Below are positions 45,105 through 55,688 of a stretch of DNA of 64,000 nt, piece by piece. Made by a program: the position numbers and the translations under genes. Under the pieces are notes generated by a model. That model was not told the DNA's origin, did not search any database, and saw nothing but the letters and a program-made list of their open reading frames with translations. The stretch comes from Luteimonas terrae (lineage in GTDB: Bacteria > Pseudomonadota > Gammaproteobacteria > Xanthomonadales > Xanthomonadaceae), in the NCBI RefSeq assembly GCF_004358165.1, contig NZ_SMTG01000002.1, positions 1,364,001-1,428,000 on the forward strand, written 5' to 3'. Numbering within the stretch: the first letter of the stretch is position 1; every line of letters begins with the position of its first letter.

Positions 45105-45740
45105 ATGTCAGAACGCACCCCCGACGCCGAGTCCGCCGCTGCAACACCGCCCGCACGCACGCCGCGCCGCGATTACACCCCGCAGCTGCGCGCGACACTC
45201 GGTTTCGTGTTCTGGGCGGCGCTGTTTGCGGCAGCCGGCTACTGGGCCTGGCACCAGCCCTTCATGGCGAAGCCGCGCGCGATCGCGACCCTGTCGTCCG
45301 CACCGGCGCCGACCTCGCTGCCGGTACCCGTGGATGGCGTCCGCGCGCAGCGCATCGCCGACACCTTCGGCGCGCCGCGCGGGCGCGATCGCAGGCACGA
45401 AGGCGTCGACATCTTCGCGCCCCGCGGCACGACCGTGCGCAGCGCGACCGAGGGTCTGGTGGTCGGCCTGCGCGAGGCCGGGCTGGGCGGCAAGCAGGTC
45501 TGGGTGATGGGACCGGGTCGCCAGCGCCACTACTACGCGCATCTCGACGGCTTCGCCGAATTGCTGGAGGTCGGCGATCTGGTGCGTCCGGGAGATGCGC
45601 TCGGCGTCGTCGGCGACACCGGCAATGCGCGCGGCACGCCGCCGCACCTGCACTACGGCGTCTACGGGCCGGGCGGCGCGCTCGACCCGCTGCCGTTGCT
45701 GCGCGCGCACGATACGGACGCGGACGACGACGCGCGCTAG
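45105..45740 (+). CDS. M23 family metallopeptidase, membrane anchored
   Basis: 211 residues: a short cytosolic N-terminus, one membrane helix (LGFVFWAALFAAAGYWAW) and a periplasmic LytM/M23 domain. Zinc ligands are visible in RRHEGVDIFAPRGT (His and Asp) and PPHLHYGVYGP (HxH), so the peptidase should be active, unlike EnvC/NlpD-type activators. It probably cuts peptidoglycan cross-links. It heads a run of envelope genes on the plus strand. Confidence 0.88.
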   Translation: MSERTPDAESAAATPPARTPRRDYTPQLRATLGFVFWAALFAAAGYWAWHQPFMAKPRAIATLSSAPAPTSLPVPVDGVRAQRIADTFGAPRGRDRRHEGVDIFAPRGTTVRSATEGLVVGLREAGLGGKQVWVMGPGRQRHYYAHLDGFAELLEVGDLVRPGDALGVVGDTGNARGTPPHLHYGVYGPGGALDPLPLLRAHDTDADDDAR

Positions 45741-45782
45741 CATCCGCCTGCGCCGCATCCGCGGCATCGGGGATCTCTTCGC

Positions 45783-46334
45783 ATGTCGCATCGCGCCTGG
45801 TGGCTGGTCATTTCCGCGATCGTGCTGCTGTGCATCGCCGTCGCCGTGCAGGACGGCATGCGCCGCGCAGAGCAGAAGGCGCTGCGCGATGGTGTAACGA
45901 CGGCGGATGACGCGCGTCCCGCGATGCCCGCAACGGACACGGCCGCATCCGCTCTCGACGCGGAGACGGTGCGCGCACGCAACGAAGCGATGACCGAAGC
46001 GGTCGCGGCGCTGCACGCCTACGTGGCCGCGCTGTTCAAGACCGACCGCAGCGAGGCCGACGCCGTGTGGACCGGCGGCCGCCCCGCGACGCACGGCGAA
46101 GCCGACCTGCGCGCACTCGAGGGCGTGACCGGCGTGCGCGTCGACAACGGCCGGCCCGCACCCCTGGACACCGCCCCGGTGCCGACGCAGCTGCGCATTC
46201 CGGTGCGCCTGCGGGTCGGCGTCCAAGGACCGCTGAAGCGTTACGAAGGCCATTACGACCTGCGTCGCGAGGCCGACGGCTGGCGCATCACCGGCGCGTC
46301 CGTCGATCCCCTGGCACCGGCGCGAAATCCGTAA
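45783..46334 (+). CDS. Hypothetical membrane-anchored protein
   Basis: 183 residues with one N-terminal helix (WWLVISAIVLLCIAVAVQDG) and a periplasmic part. The C-terminal half ends IPVRLRVGVQG...YEGHYDLRREADGWRI, a strand pattern like NTF2-type domains and similar to the end of the lipoprotein at 47629-48324. No family name is recognised. It follows the M23 gene by 42 bases, suggesting co-transcription. Confidence 0.7.
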   Translation: MSHRAWWLVISAIVLLCIAVAVQDGMRRAEQKALRDGVTTADDARPAMPATDTAASALDAETVRARNEAMTEAVAALHAYVAALFKTDRSEADAVWTGGRPATHGEADLRALEGVTGVRVDNGRPAPLDTAPVPTQLRIPVRLRVGVQGPLKRYEGHYDLRREADGWRITGASVDPLAPARNP

Positions 46335-46567
46335 TGCCCGGCCGCATGACGCGTGGCGGGGTGCATGAGCCTGCGTTCGTGCAGGCAGATGCATGCCGCT
46401 TGCAAGGGCGGCCACCCCTCGCGCCAGCGACACACGCTGCCCGGCGCTGCGTTCCGGAGCACCTGCGCGCGCCGGCCGGGCGTCACCCCGCAAGCGCAGC
46501 CGGACGTTGAGCAGGTTCTCACCGCGACGGCGTTAAGCTGGGTGGGAAACTCGCCGGACATTGCACG
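46335..46567. other. Spacer without recognised gene
   Basis: 233 bases. An imperfect hairpin near 46361-46396 (GCATGAGCCTGC with GCAGGCAGATGC) is the only structure seen. Confidence 0.45.
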
Positions 46568-47002
46568 ATGGACAAACGGTTCTGGATCTGCGGCTTCACG
46601 ATTGCCGCCACGGCGCTCGCGCTGGCCTTCATCGTGCACGGCGTGTTGCTGCGCGCCGACTATCTCGCCCTCGCCCACCTCTTCCGCCCGCAGGCGGACG
46701 CGAACACGCAGATCGGCTGGATCCTGCTGGCCTATGCCTCATTGGGGCTGGCGATGACCTGGCTGTACCGCTGGCTGCCGCCGCCCGATCGCAGCAAGCG
46801 CTGGCACGGCGCGCGCTTCGGGCTGGCGATCGCGCTGGTGTCCTTCGTGCCGTGGCATCTGCTGGCGCACGCGGGCCAGCCGTTTCCGCTGTCGCTCGCG
46901 CTCAAGCAGATCGGCTTCGACGTGATCGCGATGCTGCTGCTCGGCCTGCTGCTCGCCTGGCTGCAGCCGCATCGCAGAGTGCTGGCGCCGGCGCCGGACT
47001 GA
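46568..47002 (+). CDS. Hypothetical four-helix membrane protein
   Basis: 144 residues with four predicted membrane helices: FWICGFTIAATALALAFIVH, IGWILLAYASLGLAMTWLY, ARFGLAIALVSFVPWHLLAH and FDVIAMLLLGLLLAWL. His residues sit at the helix ends (FIVHGVLL, PWHLLAH). No family is recognised. Codon use matches the neighbours, and ATG at 46568 is the only sensible start. Confidence 0.65.
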   Translation: MDKRFWICGFTIAATALALAFIVHGVLLRADYLALAHLFRPQADANTQIGWILLAYASLGLAMTWLYRWLPPPDRSKRWHGARFGLAIALVSFVPWHLLAHAGQPFPLSLALKQIGFDVIAMLLLGLLLAWLQPHRRVLAPAPD

Positions 47003-47078
47003 CGGCGCTTCCGCTTGCGCTAATCCCGCATTCACGGCACCTGCGTAGGGTGCGTCCATCGCCTTCTTGGAGCGCAGC

Positions 47079-47639
47079 ATGCGTCGCCCCTTGTACCTCT
47101 TTCCCGCGCTCTGTCTGCTGCTGGTCGCGACCGCGTGTACGTCGCTCGGTGTGGTCTCGGCCTGGCTCAACGACCAGGTCGCCTTCAGCGCGCCGCAGCT
47201 GCAGCGGCAGCTGGACACGCGGTTCCCGCGCACGTTCGACAAGCTCGGCGGGCTGGTCTCGGTCACGCTCGACGAACCGCGCCTGACGATTCCCCAGGGC
47301 GACCGCCGCCTGCGCCTGGATTTCGACATCGGTGTGGATGGCGTGGGTGCCGACAGCCGCCCCGGCCATCTGGCGCTGGTGAGCGGCCTGCGCTACGACC
47401 CCTCGACGCGCGGCCTGCATCTGGAGAATCCGGAGCTGCTGCAGTTCGGCCTGCCGGGCTCGAACGCGCTGCTGCAGGGCGGCGCGCGCGGCATCGTCAA
47501 CAGCCTGCTGGCCGAGTACGCGCGCAGCGAACCGGTCTATCGCCTCGACGACGATCTGCTGTCGAAGCTGCCGTCGGGCAAGAGCATCGGCAACGTCGAC
47601 GTGACCGACGGTCGCGTGGTGGTGCACCTTGCGCGCTGA
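47079..47639 (+). CDS. DUF1439 family lipoprotein
   Basis: 186-residue lipoprotein with lipobox VATAC after a basic N-terminus. The body VAFSAPQLQRQLDTRFPRTF, SVTLDEPRLTI and LRLDFDIGVDG fits DUF1439 (YceB-like), outer-membrane lipoproteins with a tubular lipid-binding-like fold. ATG at 47079 is preferred over a TTG four codons earlier. It overlaps the next gene by 11 bases. Confidence 0.8.
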   Translation: MRRPLYLFPALCLLLVATACTSLGVVSAWLNDQVAFSAPQLQRQLDTRFPRTFDKLGGLVSVTLDEPRLTIPQGDRRLRLDFDIGVDGVGADSRPGHLALVSGLRYDPSTRGLHLENPELLQFGLPGSNALLQGGARGIVNSLLAEYARSEPVYRLDDDLLSKLPSGKSIGNVDVTDGRVVVHLAR

Positions 47640-48324
47640 GCGTGCCGCGCGCCGGGTGGCCATCGCGCTGGCGCTGGCGTGCGCGCTCGGTGCATGCGGC
47701 GGTCGCGACGCTGAAGACGAGACTGCCGCCCTGCCCGGGCAGACGGCGGACACCGCTTTGCCGCAACCGCAGGCGTCCGCCGGCGGCGTCACCGGACTGA
47801 CCGGCCAGCCCGGCCCGGGCAATGTGCCGCTCGGCGGCGAACTGCCGCAGCCGGAGGTGCCGGAGGGCGATGCGCTGCTGCCGCTCGAGGACAATCCGGA
47901 AACCGGCCTCGCCGGCGTGCCGGGCGAGCCCGCCGCGATGGCCCCCGAGCCGACTCCGGAAGAAGCATCGGCGGTCATCCGCACCTATTACGCCGCGATC
48001 AACGCGCTCGACTATCCGCGCGCCTACGCACTGTGGTCGGACGGCGGTCGCGCCAGCGGCCAGTCTCCCGAGCAGTTCGCGGCCGGCTTCGGCGAGACCT
48101 CAGTGGTCATGGTCGACATCGGGACGCCGGGCGCAGTGGAAGGCGCGGCGGGCTCGCGCTTCATCGAGATTCCCGTGACCTTGCGCGCGCAGCAGAGCGA
48201 CGGCAGCAGCCGGCGCTTCGAAGGGCGTTACGTGCTGCGTCGCGCGGTCGTCGACGGCGCCAGCGACGCGCAGCGCAGCTGGCGGATCGCGTCGGCGGAT
48301 CTGCGGGAAGTCGCTTCGCCCTGA
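47629..48324 (+). CDS. Hypothetical lipoprotein with NTF2-like C-terminal domain
   Basis: 231 residues. The start is TTG at 47629, the only one leaving a basic N-terminus before the signal (RAERAARRVAIALALACALG) and lipobox LGAC. A Pro/Gly-rich linker spans about residues 25-105. The C-terminal domain (VIRTYYAAINALDYPRAYAL, ending in FEGRYVLRR and SWRIASADL) has the strand and helix order of NTF2/SnoaL-like domains, which bind small hydrophobic ligands. Overlap with the DUF1439 gene suggests translational coupling. Confidence 0.72.
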   Translation: MRAERAARRVAIALALACALGACGGRDAEDETAALPGQTADTALPQPQASAGGVTGLTGQPGPGNVPLGGELPQPEVPEGDALLPLEDNPETGLAGVPGEPAAMAPEPTPEEASAVIRTYYAAINALDYPRAYALWSDGGRASGQSPEQFAAGFGETSVVMVDIGTPGAVEGAAGSRFIEIPVTLRAQQSDGSSRRFEGRYVLRRAVVDGASDAQRSWRIASADLREVASP

Positions 48325-48504
48325 TTCGGCGGGTTCGCGACGTCGGGACTCACTGACGTCCTGACTGGCATCGCGGGGAATCGAAGCCCTCTCCCGCAAC
48401 GCGGGCGAGGCGCGGGTGACCGCAGCTTCAATCCAGCTCGAGTCAGTCGCGTTGCGGACCGTCAGGCACCGACGCCCCTGCGCCGTTCCCGCGCAGGAGA
48501 ACGC

Positions 48505-48996
48505 TTACTTCTTCGGCTGCAGCATCGTCCCGGTGCAGTCCTTGGAGCCACAGCGACATCCCCAGAGCTTCTTCAGCGCCGGCGTGTGCCGCTCGGCCAG
48601 GGTGATGCCGTAGTTGTAGGCCAGCTCCTCACCGGCGGCGATGTCGCGCGTGGCTTTGATGAACACCTTGTCTTTGTGCCGGCGGTCCTTGGGATCCTCC
48701 TGCACCACCGCCTCGCAGTTCGGCGCGCAGCTGTGGTTGATCCAGCGCGCGATGTTGCCGTCGTGGTTGGCGTCGATGACGTAGTCGTCGTTGAGCGTGA
48801 ACAGAAAGGTGTGGCCGTTCTCGTCGATGTCGCCGTACTGCGTGTCGACCTCGTCGTGCGTGCGCAGCAGGCCCTTGTAACGGACGATGCGCTCGCCCTT
48901 GGCGATCGCGTCGGTGGCGAACACGCCGTTGCCGTGGATGTTCGACAGACGCGCTTCGATCTTCTTGGGCGTCTTGGCCTTCTTCGGCTTCGGCAT
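48505..48996 (-). CDS. SET-domain protein lysine methyltransferase
   Basis: 163-residue S-adenosylmethionine-dependent methyltransferase. A Lys-rich tip (MPKPKKAKTPKK) precedes the SET core: IHGNGVFATDAIAKGERIV, FTLNDDYVIDANHDGN, INHSCAPNCEAV (the knot motif) and AGEELAYNYG with the catalytic Tyr. A post-SET zinc motif CRCGSKDCTG closes it. All landmarks are intact, so it should be active. Its protein substrate is unknown. Divergent from the suf operon across 172 bases. Confidence 0.88.
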   Translation of the reverse strand: MPKPKKAKTPKKIEARLSNIHGNGVFATDAIAKGERIVRYKGLLRTHDEVDTQYGDIDENGHTFLFTLNDDYVIDANHDGNIARWINHSCAPNCEAVVQEDPKDRRHKDKVFIKATRDIAAGEELAYNYGITLAERHTPALKKLWGCRCGSKDCTGTMLQPKK

Positions 48997-49098
48997 TGCG
49001 GTGTCCGCGTCTGGATGAGCGTCGCATTGTGTCCAACATCCCCACGCGCCGCCAGCGTGGCCGCGACCGGTGCGCTGAACACCACGCCCGCAAGCGTT

Positions 49099-49127
49099 TG
49101 AGCTTGCCGGCGCAAAAGCGTACAATT
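49099..49127 (+). promoter_or_regulatory. Promoter of the suf operon
   Basis: TTGAGC (49099-49104) and TACAAT (49122-49127) are spaced by exactly 17 bases, a good sigma-70 pair. The transcript should begin about 35 bases before the regulator start, so an autoregulatory site is expected around here, though no clear palindrome was found. Confidence 0.6.
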
Positions 49128-49168
49128 CCGGTCCGATTTCATCCGACTCCCCCCGGTCGCCCCACGCC

Positions 49169-49639
49169 GTGCTTCGCGTCACCAAGCTCACCGATTACGC
49201 CACCGTCGTCCTGACCGTGCTCGCCGCACGGCCGCAGGACGTCATGAGTGCGGCTGAACTGGCCGAGCAGTCCGGCCTGGAGGCCCCGACGGTCAGCAAG
49301 CTGCTCAAGCCGCTGGCGCAGGCGGGCCTAGTCGAAGGGTTCCGCGGTGCCAACGGCGGGTATCGCCTGGCGCGCGACGCCGCCGCGATCAGCCTGGTGG
49401 AGATCGTCGAGGCCATGGAAGGTCCGCTAGCGATGACCGAGTGCAGCCTGCACGACAGCCAGTGCTCCATTTCCCGGCAGTGCGGCGTCCGTGGCAACTG
49501 GCGCCGGATCAACGACGTGGTGGCCGACGCTCTGCGTGCGGTCAGCCTTGCGCAGATGCTCGGTGACGGGCCGCAACCGCATTCCATTTCCACCGCCGGT
49601 GGGGCGAAGCGCATCGACGCCCGCCTCGCCCGCGCATAG
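49169..49639 (+). CDS. Rrf2-family Fe-S regulator of the suf operon
   Basis: 156-residue winged-helix regulator. The N-terminal DNA-binding region contains TKLTDYATVVLTVLAA and LEAPTVSKLLKPLAQAGLV; the ligand segment ECSLHDSQCSISRQC supplies three cysteines (Cys92, Cys99, Cys105) at nearly the same places as in IscR, so it likely senses cluster status with a 2Fe-2S cluster. Start is GTG at 49169, which preserves the conserved LRVTKLTDYA opening. First gene of the suf operon; autorepression is inferred. Confidence 0.9.
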   Translation: MLRVTKLTDYATVVLTVLAARPQDVMSAAELAEQSGLEAPTVSKLLKPLAQAGLVEGFRGANGGYRLARDAAAISLVEIVEAMEGPLAMTECSLHDSQCSISRQCGVRGNWRRINDVVADALRAVSLAQMLGDGPQPHSISTAGGAKRIDARLARA

Positions 49640-49655
49640 ACAGTAGGCAGCCCCC

Positions 49656-51116
<1,461 letters not shown>

Positions 51117-51132
51117 GTCGCCTATCGGCGAT

Positions 51133-51225
51133 GTGATTCGTGATGGGTGATTGGTGATTCGAAAGAGCACCGCCCCCGCGAATCCACGACCGCCCTGCCT
51201 TCTCGAATCACCCATTACGAATCAC
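51133..51225. repeat. Inverted repeat between sufB and sufC
   Basis: Left arm 51133-51162 and right arm 51203-51225 share GTGATTCGTGATGGGTGATT / AATCACCCATTACGAATCAC; the left arm has an extra GGTGATT unit. The RNA can fold into a long hairpin inside the operon, ending 17 bases before the sufC start. Confidence 0.85.
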
Positions 51226-51241
51226 CTATCACGGCCTTTCC

Positions 51242-52077
<836 letters not shown>

Positions 52078-52078
<1 letters not shown>

Positions 52079-53319
52079 TGAGCGCCCTGCTCGACTCCCT
52101 CACCGCCGGCTTCGACGGCGACGCCGCGCGCCGTGCGGCGCTCGACACGACCCTCGCCACCGGCCTGCCCGGCCCGCGCAGCGAATCGTGGAAGTACACC
52201 TCGCTGCGCGCGCTCGAGCGTCGCAGCTTCGTCGCGCCGTCGCCAGATGTGGCCGACGTCGATACAGGCCTCGTCGCGTCGATCCCGGCGCCGCGCATCG
52301 TCTTCGTCAACGGACGCCTGTCTGCGGCGCTGTCTGACCTCGGCGCCGCCGTGCCGGGCCTGTCGATCGGCACGCTGTCCGATGTGGACGCGCTGCCGGC
52401 GATCGAGGACCGCGCCGATGCGGTGTTCGCACGTCTCAACGGCGCATTGGCCGAGGCCGGCGTGTCCATCACGGTGGAGGCCGATGCGCGGATCGCGCCT
52501 GCCGTGCATCTGGTCTGCATCGGTGCACCGGCCGAGGGCGATCTCGCCTGGCATCTGCGGCATCACGTGGAGCTGGGCGAGCGCGCCACGCTGACCGTCG
52601 TCGAACATCATCTCGATGCGGGCGTGCACCGCCACCTCGACAACTCGATCGTGTCGCTGCGTGTCGCGGAACGTGCCGAACTGCACCACGTGCGGCTACA
52701 GCACCGTGGCGCGGGCGCAACGAGCTTCCTGCGCACCGATGCCGAACTGCAGGCCGCGTCGGTCTACACCCGCGTCGACGTCGAGGCCGGTGGCGCGCTG
52801 TCGCGTCACGAACTCGACGTGCGTCTGCTCGGCGACGATGCGCGCCTGACCGCCAACGGCGTGCTGCTGGCCGGCGGTCGCGCCCACGTCGACACGCGCC
52901 TGGGCATCCGCCACGTCGCGAAGAACACCGCCTGCGAACTCAAGTGGCGCGGCATCGGCGATGCGCGCGGCCGCGTCGTGTTCCACGGCGGCATCACCAT
53001 CGATGCCGGCGCCGACGGCACCGACGCGCGCCTGTCGAACAAGAATCTGCTGCTGTCGAGCACCGCCGAGATCGACACCCAGCCGGTACTGGTGATCCAT
53101 GCCGACGAAGTGCAGGCCGCGCACGGCGCGACCGTCGGACAGCTTGACCCGAATGCCCTCTTCTACCTGCGTTCGCGTGGCCTGCCGCAGGCGGACGCCC
53201 AGCGTGTGCTGACCGCGGCCTTCGTGCGCGAGCCGCTGTCGACCATCGCCGACACCGCGCTGCGCGCGCAGGCCGAAGCCGCGCTCGACGGCGCCGTTGC
53301 CGGACTGGTCACGGCATGA
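52078..53319 (+). CDS. sufD: Fe-S assembly protein SufD
   Basis: 413-residue SufB paralogue and partner in SufBC2D. The N-terminal helical region (GLPGPRSESWKYTSLRALER) and the C-terminal beta-helix (RGRVVFHGGITIDAGADGTD; VQAAHGATVGQLDPNALFYL) are characteristic; the His in AAHGATVG corresponds to the conserved SufD histidine near the cluster site. It overlaps sufC by one base and sufS by four. Confidence 0.95.
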
Positions 53320-54599
53320 GTACCGCGCTGCCGCCCGTGACACCGCCCTTCGACGCGCCCAGCGCGCCGGCCGGACGCGACGGCAGTGTCGACTGGGACG
53401 CGGTCCGCGCGGATTTCCCGCTGCTGCTGCGCGAAGTCCACGGCAAGCCGCTGATCTATTTCGACAATGCCAACACCGGGCAGAAGCCCGCGCCGGTGAT
53501 CGAAGCGGTCGACGGGTTCTACCGCCGCCAGAACGCCAACGTCAGCCGTGCCGTGCACCAGCTCGGCACCGAGGCGACCGACGCCTACGAGGGCACCCGC
53601 GGCAAGCTGGCCCGCTTCCTCAACGTCCGCAGCGACGAACTGGTGCTGTGCAGTGGCACGACGTTCGCGCTCAATCTGGTCGCGTATTCGTGGGCGCTGC
53701 CGCGGCTGAAGGCCGGCGACACGATCCTCGTCTCGCGCATGGAGCACCACGCCAACATCGTGCCGTGGCAGCTGATCGCCGAGCGCACCGGCGCGACCGT
53801 GCGCGTGGCCGAGATCCTGGAGGACGGCACGCTCGATCTCGACGCGCTGCGCCGCGCGATGACGTCCGACGTGAAACTGCTGGCGCTGACCCACGTCTCC
53901 AACGTGCTCGGCACGGTGAATCCGGTGCGGGAGATCTGCCGCGAGGCGCGCAAGCGCGGCATCGTCACCGTCATCGACGGCTCGCAGGCCGTGCCGCACC
54001 GCCGCGTCGACATCGCCGCGATCGGCTGCGACTTCTATGCCTTCACCGGCCACAAGATGTGCGGGCCGACCGGCACCGGTGCGCTGTGGGCGCGCCGCGA
54101 GCATCTGCAGGCGATGCCGCCGTTCCTGGGCGGCGGCGAGATGATCAAGGAAGTCAGTTTCGAGAAGACGGTCTACAACGATCCGCCGCACCGCTTCGAG
54201 GCCGGCACGCCGAACATCGCCGGCTTCGTCGGGCTTGGCGCGGCGGTCGACTATCTCGACCGGCTGGGCCTGGACCACGTCGAGCGCCGCGAAGCCGAAC
54301 TGCTGGCCCACCTGACCGAGGCGCTGCAGCAGATCGACGGCCTGCGCATCTTCGGCACTGCGCCGGACAAGGCCGCGGTGGTCTCGTTCCTGATCGAAGG
54401 CGCGCATGCGCACGATCTGGCCACGCTGCTCGATCTGGAGGGCGTCGCGATCCGTTCCGGCCAGCACTGCGCGCATCCGCTGCTGCAGTTCTACGGTGTC
54501 GCCGCGACATGCCGCGCCTCGCCTGCGTTCTACAACACGCACGCCGAGATCGACGCCTTCGTCGCCGCGCTGCGCAGGGTGCGCACGCTGCTCGGTTGA
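53316..54599 (+). CDS. sufS: Cysteine desulfurase SufS
   Basis: 427-residue PLP enzyme that takes sulfur from cysteine as a persulfide. PLP-Lys is in FTGHKMCGPTG (about 246), active-site Cys in RSGQHCAHP (about 385), both typical of type II desulfurases; HHANIVPWQ and DGSQAVPHRR are also present. Type II enzymes normally need SufE or SufU as sulfur acceptor; neither gene is in this operon. Confidence 0.95.
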   Translation: MSTALPPVTPPFDAPSAPAGRDGSVDWDAVRADFPLLLREVHGKPLIYFDNANTGQKPAPVIEAVDGFYRRQNANVSRAVHQLGTEATDAYEGTRGKLARFLNVRSDELVLCSGTTFALNLVAYSWALPRLKAGDTILVSRMEHHANIVPWQLIAERTGATVRVAEILEDGTLDLDALRRAMTSDVKLLALTHVSNVLGTVNPVREICREARKRGIVTVIDGSQAVPHRRVDIAAIGCDFYAFTGHKMCGPTGTGALWARREHLQAMPPFLGGGEMIKEVSFEKTVYNDPPHRFEAGTPNIAGFVGLGAAVDYLDRLGLDHVERREAELLAHLTEALQQIDGLRIFGTAPDKAAVVSFLIEGAHAHDLATLLDLEGVAIRSGQHCAHPLLQFYGVAATCRASPAFYNTHAEIDAFVAALRRVRTLLG

Positions 54600-54717
54600 G
54601 CGATGCGCGAGATGGCGGCATCGATCCGCAGGCCTGCAGACGTCGCCCGCGCCAGCACGGGTCCACAGGCCGACCGCGTGGCGGGATAATGCGGTGATTC
54701 CGTTTCCGCACGCCGCC

Positions 54718-55254
54718 ATGCCCGCCCATCCCTTCCGCGTCGCCACCATCGCCGACATCCCCGCGCTCGTGGCGCTGGTGACGTCCGCCTACCGCGGCGA
54801 GTCCAGCCGCAGCGGCTGGACCACCGAGGCCGATCTGCTCGACGGCGCCCGTATCGATCCCGACGTGCTGCGCGCCGACATCGAGCGCGCCGACAGTCGC
54901 GTGGTCGTCATCGATGGCGCATCCGGACCCTCGGCCTGCGCACACGTCGCGATCGACGACGGGTACGGCTACTTCGGCATGTTCGCGGTCGACCCGACCC
55001 TGCAGGGTCGCGGCACCGGCGACGCCCTGCTGGCCGAATGCGAACGCATCGCCCGCGAGGACTGGCAGCTGCCGGGCCTGCGCATGACCGTGATCGACGT
55101 GCGCGACGCCCTGATCGCCTGGTACGTGCGCCGCGGCTATCGCCGCACCGGCGTCCTCAAGCCTTTCCCCTACGGCGATACCCGCTTCGGCATTCCGCGA
55201 CGCGACGACCTGCGCTTCGAAGTGCTGGAGAAGACCTTCGGAGACACGCCATGA
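54718..55254 (+). CDS. GNAT family N-acetyltransferase
   Basis: 178-residue acetyltransferase with acetyl-CoA-binding motif A in FAVDPTLQGRGTGDALL and motif B near AWYVRRGYRRTG. Substrate is unknown; the DTRFGIPRRDDLRFEVLEK tail is seen in a subgroup acting on small molecules. ATG at 54718 is chosen, preserving the FRVATIADIPALVAL opening. It lies 118 bases after sufS and overlaps the Rieske gene by four bases, tying it to that gene and probably to the suf message. Confidence 0.83.
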   Translation: MPAHPFRVATIADIPALVALVTSAYRGESSRSGWTTEADLLDGARIDPDVLRADIERADSRVVVIDGASGPSACAHVAIDDGYGYFGMFAVDPTLQGRGTGDALLAECERIAREDWQLPGLRMTVIDVRDALIAWYVRRGYRRTGVLKPFPYGDTRFGIPRRDDLRFEVLEKTFGDTP

Positions 55255-55586
55255 GCGAGACCTGGACCTTCGTCTGCCCGACCGGCGAGTTGCTGCCCGG
55301 CGAGATGCGCACGACCTTCGACGAAGTGACCGGCACGCCGATCATCGTCCTCAACCTCGACGGCGACCTCTACGCCCTCGAGGACCAGTGCAGCCACGAG
55401 GATTTCGGCCTGTCCGGTGGCGGCGAGTTCGACACCGGCGCGGGCACGATCGAATGTGTGCTGCACGGCGCAAAGTTCGATGTACGCGATGGACGTGCGC
55501 TGTGCGCGCCGGCTTACGAGCCGGTCGCCAAGTTTCCGACCAAGGTGGAGCATGGCGGTGTCTGGACGCGGGACGATCGCGACTGA
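55251..55586 (+). CDS. Rieske-type 2Fe-2S ferredoxin
   Basis: 111-residue soluble Rieske protein. Cluster ligands are in DQCSHEDFGLSGG (Cys-x-His) and ECVLHGAKFDVRDG (Cys-x2-His). It has neither signal peptide nor anchor, so it works in the cytosol, unlike PetA. Such proteins feed electrons to dioxygenases, but placement at the end of the suf operon suggests a role in cluster assembly or repair, which is inference. Overlaps the GNAT gene (ATGA). Confidence 0.88.
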   Translation: MSETWTFVCPTGELLPGEMRTTFDEVTGTPIIVLNLDGDLYALEDQCSHEDFGLSGGGEFDTGAGTIECVLHGAKFDVRDGRALCAPAYEPVAKFPTKVEHGGVWTRDDRD

Positions 55587-55633
55587 TCCGCGCCGCACGC
55601 CGGCAGCGAAAGGCAATCGTTTTCCTTTGATGT

Positions 55634-55648
55634 CGAGAATCATTCTCG
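55634..55648 (+). promoter_or_regulatory. Fur-box-like palindrome
   Basis: CGAGAATCATTCTCG is a perfect 7-1-7 palindrome matching the core of the Fur consensus (GATAATGATAATCATTATC). It sits in an AT-richer stretch before a TonB-dependent receptor gene, about 600 bases upstream of the receptor start and 41 bases before a possible leader ORF. Confidence 0.7.
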
Positions 55649-55688
55649 GTTAAGATTCCACCGGGGCATCGCGCCCCGGGGAATCCGC

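Noticed and set aside
54600..54717. A missing sufE or small sulfur-transfer gene between sufS and the GNAT gene
   Set aside because: The 118-base gap is too short and has no conserved reading frame.
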